Shown here: positions 1-7,931 of the stretch, piece by piece
Layout: each line of letters starts with the position of its first letter
Position numbering within the stretch: the stretch's first letter is position 1
Origin: a bacterium
GTDB taxonomy: Bacteria > SAR324 > XYD2-FULL-50-16
DNA length: 64,000 bases
Reading direction: 5' to 3'
NCBI GenBank assembly: GCA_018829445.1
Contig: JAHJTV010000066.1
Location: 1-64,000, forward strand
The notes under the pieces: generated by a model
Told to the model about the DNA's origin: nothing
Databases searched by the model: none
Seen by the model: the letters and a program-made list of their open reading frames with translations, nothing else
Program-made: the position numbers and the translations under genes

Positions 1-2
1 TC

Positions 3-75
3 TGTCATGCCGGACTTGATCCGGCATCCAGCGTTTTGAAATAATTATGGATTCCGTATCGAGCACGGAATGACA
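3..75. repeat. Dispersed inverted-repeat element, copy 1
   Basis: Begins TGTCATGCCGGACTTGATCC and ends with CACGGAATGACA, so the ends form a terminal inverted repeat (TGTCAT/ATGACA). A second, better preserved copy lies at 54992-55075 with the same 5' arm. The short length, lack of coding capacity and paired ends fit a MITE- or REP-like intergenic repeat. The right arm of this copy is degraded (TCGAGCACGGAA instead of TCGAAGGCCGGAA). Confidence 0.8.
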
Positions 76-184
76 ACATATCAGCTTTCTATAGTCTTAA
101 ATTTCAATAAATTATATAAGAACTCAAAACTGTTCAGTTAATAGGTATTCTGTCCCCGGAATTCACCCGGAATTCCATATGCAG

Positions 185-382
185 CAAAACCATTAGGATC
201 AACAAACATCACCGAGTTGTTGGAGGCTTAGCCGTAGAGGTTGACGTCGCCGCCGGCGAAGCCGATGGGTCTTCGCTGATGAAGCGGCCAGCTTCGGGGT
301 CGTAGTATCTGGCTTTCATGTAGCTTAAGCCGTTGGGTTCTGTTAACACGCCGAATTGACCGTTGAATTTGAAGGGTTATTG
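185..382 (-). pseudogene. RHS-repeat core C-terminal remnant
   Basis: Read on the minus strand, this encodes the hallmark end of an RHS/YD-repeat core domain: FKFNGQFGVLTEPNGLSYMK, then ARYYDPEAGRFISEDP, then IGFAGGDVNLYG, then NNSVMFVDPNGF. RHS proteins are large polymorphic toxins or wall-associated proteins, and this motif marks the boundary between the conserved core and the variable toxic tip. Here a one-base deletion falls between SEDP and IGFAGG, and a TAA replaces the Tyr codon after LYG, so the segment is dead. No upstream YD repeats or downstream toxin tip are visible. Identification rests on motif recognition and is strong; the original length is unknown. Confidence 0.75.
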
Positions 383-737
383 ATCTCTCTCGACTGCAAA
401 TTTTCTTAAAACGCGGTTTTTGAGGTTGAAAAGACAACTCTAAGCGTGAAAAAGGGGTGTTTTCAAAAGCCATATCCCCTTATAATCGATCACCGCTTTG
501 GTCCGAGTCCTTCTGGCAAAAATAGGTAAAAAGTTGGGACTTTAAGCATTAAACACCGATTTTCGCGCTCGTTTAAACCGTCAAATCATATAAGAATTTG
601 GCGGTTAACGGCACTATCTGAATTTCAAATTCACCTGGCAATCTTCCAACCATGAAAGCTTCGAGGGAAGACGGTTCCAGGGGATATCCCATAAAATGGG
701 ATTATGGATTTTTCGGGGGTATGTGACGGTCAAATGA

Positions 738-950
738 TTAGAGTCGATTCTTATTTTCGCCTTTTCCCGGATAAAATTTCTGATTTGGTTTGTCTTCAAC
801 CTTTTCAGGCTTTTCATCTGACTCCTTCGGAATATCCAAGCCGTTTTGAGGTGAAAACTCAGCATTTGCTATGACTGCGACATAATCGTCGTCGCCTGGT
901 TTGGTCACGAGTTTGATTTCATCTTTGACATATTTAAGATCGGTGATCAT
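738..950 (-). CDS. Hypothetical small charged protein (70 aa), possibly translationally coupled
   Basis: Not recognised. The predicted protein starts MITDLKYVKDEIKLVTKPG and ends in a Lys/Glu/Pro-rich tail. Its ATG overlaps the TGA of a 13-codon mini-ORF (947-988, MEHQNKFDKDWDR) that has a perfect AAAGGAGG Shine-Dalgarno 6 nt before its ATG. Either the two are coupled, or a single-base loss split one protein reading DKDWDR-MITDLKYV; the second reading seems natural because the peptide joins smoothly. The gene sits between an RHS remnant and repeat copy A, where decay is common. Coding status is uncertain. Confidence 0.4.
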   Translation of the reverse strand: MITDLKYVKDEIKLVTKPGDDDYVAVIANAEFSPQNGLDIPKESDEKPEKVEDKPNQKFYPGKGENKNRL

Positions 951-1024
951 CGATCCCAATCTTTGTCGAACTTGTTTTGATGTTCCATTATTTCCTCCTT
1001 TTGATTGGTTAAAATGATTATGTA

Positions 1025-1150
1025 ACCATATCAAGTCATGCCTATTTCTTTGTTTATTAAGGTTATTGTTTGAAAATTCGAGTGTCACGGAAGTTAACGG
1101 AAGTGGGATTTATGTCACTACAAAATGGGCTAAATAGAGCTGGGATTTGG
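1025..1150. repeat. TA-flanking dispersed repeat, copy A
   Basis: Shares with copy B (1943-2142) the stretches TATTTCTTTGTTTATTAAG, CGGAAGTTA, TTTATGT-ACTACA and AATGGGCTAAA followed by GCTGGGATTTGG. It ends just upstream of the promoter of the first toxin-antitoxin module, while copy B begins 20 bp after that module. The copies are direct repeats and contain no open reading frame. Confidence 0.75.
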
Positions 1151-1163
1151 ACCGGTTTTTTTA

Positions 1164-1213
1164 TTGACTTGGAGAAGCCATTAAACTATTTTTAATGTAG
1201 TGCTAAACACTAC
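1164..1213 (+). promoter_or_regulatory. Promoter and palindromic operator of the Phd/PIN module
   Basis: TTGACT (1164-1169) and TATTTT (1187-1192) are spaced by 17 bp. Immediately downstream, 1197-1213 reads GTAGTG-CTAAA-CACTAC, a perfect 6-bp inverted repeat placed where an antitoxin repressor could block transcription start. Autorepression by Phd/YefM antitoxins is established for the family; its use here is inferred from position. Confidence 0.6.
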
Positions 1214-1228
1214 TAATTGGAGATCTAT

Positions 1229-1465
1229 ATGAAAACGGTTACAGCCGCAGACGCAAATCGGAGATTTTCGGCCATTCTGCGTGAGGTATCGCAAGGAGAA
1301 GAGATGACGATTGTCTCACGAGGAAAACCTGTAGCAACTATTGGTCCTGTCAAAGCAGATAGCCCCGATCGTCATGTTGCTAAAACAAATCTGATTAATA
1401 GATTGAAAAAGAGAGATACATCTGGCAGTCGAAATTGGACTCGTAATGAATTATATGATGACTAA
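1229..1465 (+). CDS. Type II antitoxin, Phd/YefM family
   Basis: A 78-aa protein starting MKTVTAADANRRFSAILREV, the typical Phd/YefM N-terminal DNA-binding fold, followed by the conserved stretch with IVSRGKPVATIGP and a charged C-terminal arm that would wrap the toxin. Members repress their own operon and neutralise the partner toxin by direct binding. The ATG at 1229 is chosen because GGAG (1219-1222) lies 6 nt upstream; a TTG at 1217 is in frame but unlikely. The gene ends 2 nt before the PIN toxin, which implies one transcript. The pairing of a Phd/YefM antitoxin with a PIN toxin is common. The module is bounded by direct repeats A and B. Confidence 0.9.
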   Translation: MKTVTAADANRRFSAILREVSQGEEMTIVSRGKPVATIGPVKADSPDRHVAKTNLINRLKKRDTSGSRNWTRNELYDD

Positions 1466-1467
1466 CT

Positions 1468-1923
1468 ATGAGAATCGCCCTTGACACGAATATACTGGCA
1501 TACGCAGAAGGAATTGGAGATGACGAACGGTGCAACAAAGCAGTTTCACTGATCGAAAACCTACCGAGTAGCCTGGTACTATTACCTGCTCAGACACTAG
1601 GAGAACTGTTTCGGGTCCTAAATAAAAAAGCTAAAAGAAATTCTGAGGAGATTCGCGACGCAATTCTAAACTGGGCAGACAGTTTTGATATAATGGATTC
1701 AACATGGTCATCATTTCAAGCAGCATTTGATCTTTCAACATTTCACAAATTACAGATTTGGGATGCTTTGATTCTATCTGTTGCTGCTGAAAATCGATGC
1801 AGGTTTTTGTTGAGTGAGGATTTTCAAAATGGTTTTACATGGAAAGGTGTAACGATTGTCAATCCCTTTGTTCGCCCCTTGAATCCTGTATTTAAAAGTA
1901 TCTTAAGCGACATTAACGATTGA
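1468..1923 (+). CDS. PIN-domain toxin (VapC-like ribonuclease)
   Basis: A 151-aa single PIN domain. The acidic catalytic set is visible: D6 in ALDTNILAYA, E46 in LGELFR, D99 in IWDALIL and D118 in LLSEDF. PIN toxins are Mg2+-dependent endoribonucleases that usually cleave tRNA or rRNA and are held inactive by the antitoxin made from the gene directly upstream. Length and residue spacing are normal, so the gene looks intact. It starts with ATG 2 nt after the antitoxin stop, consistent with translational coupling. Repeat copy B begins 20 bp downstream. The RNA target cannot be told from sequence. Confidence 0.92.
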   Translation: MRIALDTNILAYAEGIGDDERCNKAVSLIENLPSSLVLLPAQTLGELFRVLNKKAKRNSEEIRDAILNWADSFDIMDSTWSSFQAAFDLSTFHKLQIWDALILSVAAENRCRFLLSEDFQNGFTWKGVTIVNPFVRPLNPVFKSILSDIND

Positions 1924-1942
1924 GTCGTATCCTATACCTAAT

Positions 1943-2142
1943 AGGTGTCAAATCTCCGCAATTTCCACCATTTTACCCCACAACCCTTCCGTATCAATCT
2001 CAGCACTCGCTGTAGCTCCATAAAATCATAGCTATTTCTTTGTTTATTAAGAATTTTATCTGAAGATTCGCTTGTCCCGGAAGTTACAGGTAGTGCGTTT
2101 TATGTAACTACAGAATGGGCTAAACAGGGCTGGGATTTGGGC
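1943..2142. repeat. TA-flanking dispersed repeat, copy B (longest copy)
   Basis: A roughly 200-bp unit beginning AGGTGTCAAATCTCC, continuing TTTCCACCATTTTACCCCA and ATAGCTATTTCTTTGTTTA, and ending GGGCTGGGATTTGGGCTG. Its 5' part matches copies C (2910-2960) and D (14819-14930); its 3' part matches copies A (1025-1150) and E (36655-36734). It separates the two toxin-antitoxin modules. Confidence 0.8.
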
Positions 2143-2174
2143 TGAAGGTGTTTTAGAATTAAGATATATTGAAG

Positions 2175-2501
2175 TCAAACGTCAAGCAACCGCCTACTGA
2201 GGAGAGTCTGCATATCTCGCCTGCCATCTACGATAAGCATAATATAAACAGTTCTTTTTATGATTTGGTATACCAGTCTATAAGGCTTGAAATAGACCTC
2301 ACGATATTGCTTTATGCCTAGATTTATCAATTCGTCTGGGTATGATCCTCTTTCCGGAAAATGTGATAGACGGTCAATTGCATTTTCAATCTGATTAAGT
2401 ACATATTCTGCACTACTTGGACTATCATTCAAATGAATATAATCGAAGATTTCATCGAGGTCTTTTGCCGCATCATTTGTTAAAAGTACATTATACGACA
2501 T
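2175..2501 (-). CDS. ParE/RelE-superfamily toxin
   Basis: A 108-aa protein with the ParE arrangement: N-terminal helical hairpin (DAAKDLDEIFDYI, residues 10-22), the segment YREVYFKPYRLVYQI (66-80), and the C-terminal strand-rich stretch VYIMLIVDGRRDMQTLLSRR. ParE toxins inhibit DNA gyrase whereas RelE members cleave mRNA on the ribosome; the sequence is closer to ParE, but the target is not certain. The start overlaps the antitoxin stop by 11 nt, so the pair is translationally coupled. Repeat copy B lies 33 bp past the stop. A degenerate copy of its last ~35 codons exists at 36775-36890, again beside the repeat. Confidence 0.9.
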   Translation of the reverse strand: MSYNVLLTNDAAKDLDEIFDYIHLNDSPSSAEYVLNQIENAIDRLSHFPERGSYPDELINLGIKQYREVYFKPYRLVYQIIKRTVYIMLIVDGRRDMQTLLSRRLLDV

Positions 2502-2775
2502 TGGTATCTCTTTTTTTTGTCCTAATCTTGTCCAGAGCTTCCGGTGCTGATATTACTTCTCCGTCCTCAATTTGCTGATTTCCTAATGCAAGAATTTTAA
2601 GCATTGCCATTGTTTCTCTATCTTTTTCGAAGCTTTCAATGTCTTGAATGATCGCTTTGGCTTCTCCATTCTGTGTAATAATCAGCGGATCCTGATGAGA
2701 TCCGATGTTCCTGATGATGTCAGCTGCATGTGCTTTTAGAAAGCTAATCGGTTTGATATTATTTGATAGTTTCAT
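2491..2775 (-). CDS. Type II antitoxin, Phd/YefM family (partner of ParE)
   Basis: A 94-aa protein with the Phd/YefM core: IKPISFLKAHAADIIRNI, then DPLIITQNGEAKAIIQDIES, then a C-terminal extension typical of toxin-wrapping tails. It is the first gene of a two-gene minus-strand unit with the ParE toxin. ATG at 2775 is preceded by AGGAGA (minus strand), a good ribosome-binding site. Family knowledge predicts DNA-binding autorepression and toxin neutralisation. It has the same family type as the antitoxin at 1229 but clearly different sequence, so the two modules are not recent duplicates. Confidence 0.9.
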   Translation of the reverse strand: MKLSNNIKPISFLKAHAADIIRNIGSHQDPLIITQNGEAKAIIQDIESFEKDRETMAMLKILALGNQQIEDGEVISAPEALDKIRTKKRDTNVV

Positions 2776-3268
2776 ACTATCTCCTGTAAAAATGATTGAA
2801 GTTGTCTAAATTTAGTCCGAATTAGGTCTATAAGTCAATTGGTTTTGCAGTTCAGTATTTTTTCGACAGATAGCTAGGCTAAGGAGAGTATCGAGTTGGT
2901 TTTACTTTAAGGTGTCAAATCTCCACAACATCCACCATTTTACGCCAATACTTCAAATGACCAATGAATCCATCGCTTTTTGTCCTTGTCAAACTTAAAT
3001 AAAAGCTCCCTTTTATAACACCAGTGAGTAATATGCCATACATAACCGAGATGATGATATCTGGTTGTACAGGGATGATAGATTTATCTTTTTTGTGATA
3101 ATTAGACTATTCTGAAAATCTTAGACAGGCTTATTTAATACCAAAAAGTGCTTTCTAAGGTAAAATGATAGGTAAGGAGCTTGGTCCGACCGACCTAATT
3201 CTGTGCAATAACGCTCTATATCTAGCAAAAAATAAAGTGACCTGTTTACTAATGAGAAATGGATGTTT
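2776..3268. other. Non-coding stretch with repeat copy C
   Basis: No supported gene. Positions 2910-2960 carry a truncated copy C of the TA-flanking repeat (AGGTGTCAAATCTCCACAA, then TCCACCATTTTACGCCAATA), so the ParE module is bracketed by copies B and C. Near 3179-3191 lies GCTTGGTCCGACC, whose inverse GGTCGGACCGAGC occurs at 4043-4055 on the far side of the next gene. Confidence 0.6.
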
Positions 3269-3931
3269 CTATTCTGCGTAGGAAGGACTCAATGAAATAA
3301 GCAATTGACCACCTGCATATAGAATAGGTCCCGCTAACATTGGCAGTACCTGAGCATAAGCATGCAAAGCAAACTCAATATCGCCCAGGTAGACCATTCC
3401 AGTCCCAGCAGTTAGCAGCACGCTCTGTGTTTTCGAAAACTTCCCACTAAAAAAGGTTGATATCGCTCGTGTCACCAAAAATGGTAGAATCAGACTGTAA
3501 ATCAACCCGGGGATTTTCATTTCTCCCAAATGTGGCCAGAGGTAAATCATCAAAGCAGCATTAAACAGCAGTGCAACCACACCGACGAAAATATCTTTAA
3601 AATGGAACCCGTTGATAATAGTCAAACCGATGGCATAGGTCATGTAAGCGACGACGAATATCACCAAGCCCCGAATCACAACATATGGATCATTCATGTT
3701 AAGGTTCAAGAAATCACCGAGAAGCGCCACTGCCAAACCGCAAGAAATGCATAATATTAAAGCCCTGCTATGCTTGTGCAGGCGAAGCGCCAAAAGTGCT
3801 ATTCCAATACAGAGGATGGTGATCAAGGGTTGAACAATAGAGACAACTGATAGATCGTTATTAATACGAGCCCACCAGTAGATACCGATACAAATAGTTG
3901 CAATAGCCGCTAATATCATATGAAGTCGCAT
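3269..3931 (-). CDS. YhhN/TMEM86-like membrane protein (putative lysoplasmalogenase family)
   Basis: About 220 aa, strongly hydrophobic, with roughly seven or eight transmembrane segments. Family-like signatures are the acidic segment GLAVALLGDFLN after the third segment and the C-terminal GPILYAGGQLLISLS. YhhN/TMEM86 members include lysoplasmalogenases that hydrolyse vinyl-ether lysophospholipids; plasmalogens occur in anaerobes, so the role is possible but not shown. The start at 3931 (MRLHMILAA) is preferred because AGGA lies 6 nt upstream on the minus strand; an ATG 13 codons earlier has no good ribosome-binding site. The gene stands alone and is bracketed by a 13-bp near-perfect inverted repeat. 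Confidence 0.6.
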   Translation of the reverse strand: MRLHMILAAIATICIGIYWWARINNDLSVVSIVQPLITILCIGIALLALRLHKHSRALILCISCGLAVALLGDFLNLNMNDPYVVIRGLVIFVVAYMTYAIGLTIINGFHFKDIFVGVVALLFNAALMIYLWPHLGEMKIPGLIYSLILPFLVTRAISTFFSGKFSKTQSVLLTAGTGMVYLGDIEFALHAYAQVLPMLAGPILYAGGQLLISLSPSYAE

Positions 3932-4161
3932 AACTTTCCTTTGTTTAGGATTTTTCGAAAAACATTCCAATTTTTCTGAAGAAAATTTTGGAAACAGTTA
4001 ATTGATCAATTCTCAACTGGATGTTCGATCAACGGAGAATGGGGTCGGACCGAGCTAATGGACGATTATTTGTCCCCCGTGCTGACCGTTCCCTGTTTCT
4101 ATCGATTTAAAAGGTCGCACAGGCAGTCTCTTCTCTTGCCTGGATGAAATGTATGCAGAAT

Positions 4162-5562
4162 CTAAGTTGTGGGTAACCAGATGTCAAATTCTGTTCCTTC
4201 TCCAGGAGAGCTGGTTACACTGATGTTTCCGCCATGATTATTTACTGTTGATTGAACATAACTCAAGCCCAGACCATTTCCTCTTTCGGATCGGCTTTTA
4301 TCACCACGGTAAAATGGATCAAAGATTTTAGGAAGATCATCAGCGGTGATTCCTGGACCTGAATCTGATATCCTTATATTGACACCGCCGTTGAATTGAC
4401 TGATGACCAGTCCAATTTTCCCGTTTTCCTCGGTGAATTTGATGGCATTGTCCAGGCAGTTGGCGATGATTCTCTGGATTTTGTGAAGATCGGCATGAAT
4501 CATTATGGGCCTTTCACTGATTTCAAAACATAACTGCTGATTTTTAAATTCTGCAAGTGCGCTAAACAGCTCTTCAGCATCGTCTAGAATTTCACAGATA
4601 TCAAATGTTCTTTTGTCCATGATCTCAATTCCTGAATCCATGGCAGCTATTTCCAGCATGGTATTGATCATGGTTTCCAACTTGCCGCAATCTTCTATCA
4701 CATTTTCCGCCATGATCTTGTATTCCTGAAGGTCATCTGATCCGCGAAGAGTAACTTCGATATTTCCCCGGATGCGAGTCAAAGGGCTGCGAAGATCGTG
4801 GGCAACACTATTGGAAACAGTTTTTAATTCTCTAATCGATTTATCGATCTTATCAATCATTAGATTAAAGGTTCTGGCAAGCTGTTCAATCTCTTCGGGA
4901 TACTGACCGGTTGGCATTCTTATATCAAAATTCCCTTTGCTGATGTGAGAGGCCGTGACTGTTACTTTTTTAATCCCCTTGGTAGCAAGGCGGGAAAGGA
5001 TGATACCGATTCCAATCCCACCAATAATCATAATGACGACAAAAACCGCTGCCGTTTTGATAATAAGTTGAGTAATAGTACCATCATCGGATATAAGGGT
5101 TCCCACAACAATCGTAATACCTGCCCTGGTCTTCCTGTATAAAAATCTAATACTGGTCTTAGGAGATGTAATTTCTGAAAAAAAAACTGGTTCGCCAACT
5201 TTCAAATCTGCAATCAATGAGCGATTGATTACAATCGATTTCCAGGAACTCAAGTCAGAGGAGGCTAACAGGTCTCCTGTGGGAGAAAGAAGCTGAATAA
5301 ACCCGGATTCAGATTCGTTTTCGTAATCCTCCTCTCGAAGTATTTTTTCTATATTTTCAAGGGATTCTTCGCTTATTTGCTTTTCCACTCCATCAGCATA
5401 TAAAATCAGAATGTCATCAAATCGTTGCTCAAGACCTTTCAGCAGGGTAAACGAAAGAAAAAAAATCATAATGAGAGAAAGAAAGCCGGAGAGTATGGCG
5501 TAGACAAGTGCCAGGCGACCTGCCAGAGTTCGGGGAAGTCTAATTCCGATCTTCACAGACAT
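4162..5562 (-). CDS. Sensor histidine kinase (CusS/heavy-metal-sensor type)
   Basis: A 466-aa inner-membrane kinase: transmembrane helix ~17-40, periplasmic sensor ~41-165, second helix ~168-190, HAMP linker, dimerisation domain with H255 in VSNSVAHDLRSPLTRIRG, and an HATPase domain with NCLDNAIKF, SDSGPGI, FYRGDKSRS and GNGLGLSYV. The H-box variant HDLRSPLTR is typical of the EnvZ/CusS group. It overlaps its OmpR-type regulator by 23 nt and is the last gene of a unit with a complete RND efflux system, so it probably senses an exported toxic compound or metal ion in the periplasm. All catalytic boxes look intact. The ligand is unknown. Confidence 0.95.
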   Translation of the reverse strand: MSVKIGIRLPRTLAGRLALVYAILSGFLSLIMIFFLSFTLLKGLEQRFDDILILYADGVEKQISEESLENIEKILREEDYENESESGFIQLLSPTGDLLASSDLSSWKSIVINRSLIADLKVGEPVFFSEITSPKTSIRFLYRKTRAGITIVVGTLISDDGTITQLIIKTAAVFVVIMIIGGIGIGIILSRLATKGIKKVTVTASHISKGNFDIRMPTGQYPEEIEQLARTFNLMIDKIDKSIRELKTVSNSVAHDLRSPLTRIRGNIEVTLRGSDDLQEYKIMAENVIEDCGKLETMINTMLEIAAMDSGIEIMDKRTFDICEILDDAEELFSALAEFKNQQLCFEISERPIMIHADLHKIQRIIANCLDNAIKFTEENGKIGLVISQFNGGVNIRISDSGPGITADDLPKIFDPFYRGDKSRSERGNGLGLSYVQSTVNNHGGNISVTSSPGEGTEFDIWLPTT

Positions 5563-6247
5563 AACCTAATCCTTTGACTGTGTGGATATAATTCTTTTCA
5601 CAAACATCAGTCAATTTGGAACGTAACTTGGAAATCTTGGCTTCAACAACATTGGTTTGAGGATCAAAATTATAATCCCAAACATTTTCCATGATCATTG
5701 TCTTTGAAACGACTTTCCCCTGGTTCCTTATCAGATATTCCAATAAAATCAATTCTTTTGGTTGAAGAAAAATCTCCTTGACGTTTGCAAAAACTTTTTT
5801 ACGAAGGAGATCAAGGGTGAGTTCTCCAACCTGAAATACAACCGAGTTATCGTTTTTGTTTGAACGGCGAATAAGGGCGTGAATCCTGGCCACCAACTCG
5901 GAGAAGGCAAATGGCTTTACCAAGTAATCATCACCCCCGCTTTCCAGACCTTTGACACGATCATAAACTGTGTTCTTTGCGCTGAGCACAATCACCGGCA
6001 GAAAATTTCTCCGAATCCTTAACTCCTTAATCAGTGATAATCCGTCCAGTCTGGGCAGCATAATATCCACGACTGCAACGTCATACTGTTCACTAGTAGC
6101 AAGATGCAACCCGTCTTCACCATTAATTGCGTGGTCAACACAAAAACTTTCCTGGTTAAGACCTTTGATCACAAAATCTGCAGTTCTTTGATCGTCTTCA
6201 ACGAGTAATATTTTCACCTGCTTCCGATTGAGTATTTTAGATGTCAT
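5540..6247 (-). CDS. OmpR/CusR-family response regulator
   Basis: A 235-aa transcription factor with an N-terminal receiver domain (acidic pair in LLVEDDQ, phospho-acceptor D61 in VVDIMLPRLDG, Lys in LVKPF) and a C-terminal winged helix with SKTMIMENVWDYNF and the end motif HTVKGLGYVCE. It should be phosphorylated by the adjacent kinase and bind direct repeats near its promoters. It sits 2 nt after the TolC-like gene and overlaps the kinase gene, implying one transcript with the pump. Positive autoregulation of the whole unit is likely from such arrangements, but no binding site was identified. Confidence 0.95.
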   Translation of the reverse strand: MTSKILNRKQVKILLVEDDQRTADFVIKGLNQESFCVDHAINGEDGLHLATSEQYDVAVVDIMLPRLDGLSLIKELRIRRNFLPVIVLSAKNTVYDRVKGLESGGDDYLVKPFAFSELVARIHALIRRSNKNDNSVVFQVGELTLDLLRKKVFANVKEIFLQPKELILLEYLIRNQGKVVSKTMIMENVWDYNFDPQTNVVEAKISKLRSKLTDVCEKNYIHTVKGLGYVCEDRN

Positions 6248-6249
6248 TT

Positions 6250-7896
6250 CTATCCGAGATTGTTCAGATGGTACTCGTCATAAATCTTTTCTGTCAAAAT
6301 AAGAAGTTCCAGATATAGCTTTTCATATTGCACCCTGGCCAGGATTTCATGTTTTTTTGCTTCAATGAGTTCTTGCTGAACCTGTGCCAATTGAAATCCG
6401 GTGCTTTCCCCGACTTTATACTTTACCATCTCCTCTTTCAAAAGGGATTCCATCAGCAACCTGTTGTCAGAAGCCAGACCGATTGCTTTTTTAGCAAGAT
6501 CGATATTGATCAGAATGGATTGTAGTCCTGTTTTAAGTTGCAGTTTTATTGTGTTGATTTGAATTGTTAATCGGCTGTTTTCCAGTAAGATTTTTTTCTT
6601 TTTCTCCGGAGTGGATCTGTCGAAAAGAGGGATGCGCCATGTCAATCCAAGTTGATAGTCATTGAGTCGATTTTCCGCCATTCTATCGGATGCAAAAGAC
6701 GATTCTCTGGAAAAACCGTTTATGTTGTACTGAAGATTCAGATCAATATCCGGCTTTTCAAGGTTTGCGATCTCTTCCATGGCAAATTGATTCAACTGCA
6801 GCTCGCTATTCATTAGAGCAAGTTCCCTGTTCCTTTTCAGGATAAGAGAAAAAAGGGATTCAAAATCTATCAATTTATCCCTGATATGGGGTTTTTCCGA
6901 AGGATAGTAGCATAATGGCTGATCTTCGACCTGAAGCGCGGTTCGAATCGTGTTTTCGATGTGACTTTTATTGGTGATTTCCTGTTGAAGGGCTAGCCTG
7001 GTTGTTGCAAGATGGCTTTCACTGTGTCTGATTTCAATTGGATTAGTTGTTCCAAGATCATATCGAAGTCTGGTTTCCTTTAATAACTGTTCAGCCAGGT
7101 GGGCTGCCTCTTCCAACATTTTCATATTCTCGTGGCTTACAACCAAATCCCAGTATGCATTGCTAATAGACTTAATCAGATTGAGTTTCGCAATCTCCGA
7201 TTGTATTTCCGCCTGATTTATAGTCACCTCTGCATATCGCTCAGGAAGAACATTGACGTCTCCCCAATCCCTGAAGATTGGAATACTAACCGCCGCAGAA
7301 AAGGAATCAATGTAAACAGGTGGATCTGTTTTGCTCCAGCCTCCAAAATCACTGGAACCATTTTCCATATCTCCAGTCTGCATCTGACTTTTAATTTTGC
7401 TGTATCCAATGCTGTAACTAATTCCGTTTCGATCCATTTTGTTCCAGGCTGCAGACAGAACCTGTGAATCCGCTGCAACAAAGTTCAGATAAGGTTCTGC
7501 AGCAGTCTCTACTCCCAATACATTCAGGATTTGCCTTACCTCCGATAACCCACTGGATGAAGAGGGCGTTATTTTTCGATTCACATCCATTGATGTAGTG
7601 ATTGCCGGTTGAAAAGACTCCTGTGATGTAATGCGGTCAGTCGAGGCTATCTGTTTATTCAATTCGTTTATTTCCATTGTTGAACTTTTCTCCAGAGCCA
7701 ATCTCAATAAATCAGCAAGGCTAATACTCTTAGCATCTTGAATTCCTGTTTTTTGCTCTGAAGACAGATCTTTATAAATCATGTCAGGATTGGCAGAAGC
7801 GAAGGCACCCTGATAAATTGTTATTAAAAGAATAAAAAGAAAAACAATATCTCTTTGTATCTTTGTTGGAATAAGCGTGTGATACATATCCGGCAT
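6250..7896 (-). CDS. TolC-like outer-membrane efflux protein
   Basis: A 548-aa protein with a signal peptide (hydrophobic FLFILLITIYQGAFASA, ~20-36) and two outer-membrane-efflux-protein repeats made of long amphipathic helices (for example residues ~230-320 and 440-530), the plan of the TolC trimeric channel. It would form the outer-membrane exit of the RND pump encoded just upstream. Residues ~85-200 form a Ser-rich segment that is longer than in most TolC proteins and lies before the first helical repeat. The ATG at 7896 gives a normal export signal; MYHTLIPTK three codons later is an alternative start. The gene is intact. Confidence 0.92.
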   Translation of the reverse strand: MPDMYHTLIPTKIQRDIVFLFILLITIYQGAFASANPDMIYKDLSSEQKTGIQDAKSISLADLLRLALEKSSTMEINELNKQIASTDRITSQESFQPAITTSMDVNRKITPSSSSGLSEVRQILNVLGVETAAEPYLNFVAADSQVLSAAWNKMDRNGISYSIGYSKIKSQMQTGDMENGSSDFGGWSKTDPPVYIDSFSAAVSIPIFRDWGDVNVLPERYAEVTINQAEIQSEIAKLNLIKSISNAYWDLVVSHENMKMLEEAAHLAEQLLKETRLRYDLGTTNPIEIRHSESHLATTRLALQQEITNKSHIENTIRTALQVEDQPLCYYPSEKPHIRDKLIDFESLFSLILKRNRELALMNSELQLNQFAMEEIANLEKPDIDLNLQYNINGFSRESSFASDRMAENRLNDYQLGLTWRIPLFDRSTPEKKKKILLENSRLTIQINTIKLQLKTGLQSILINIDLAKKAIGLASDNRLLMESLLKEEMVKYKVGESTGFQLAQVQQELIEAKKHEILARVQYEKLYLELLILTEKIYDEYHLNNLG

Positions 7897-7931
7897 GGTT
7901 TACTCCTGTCTACATGGAAAATACGAAATAA

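Noticed and set aside
614..865. 83-codon minus-strand frame left of the small hypothetical gene
   Set aside because: Overlaps the better-supported frame at 738-950 in another phase and has no start signal.
1943..2142. Integron attC interpretation of the TA-flanking repeat
   Set aside because: The GTTRRRY/RYYYAAC core pair and the typical folded symmetry were not found, and the two modules point in opposite directions; no integrase is present.
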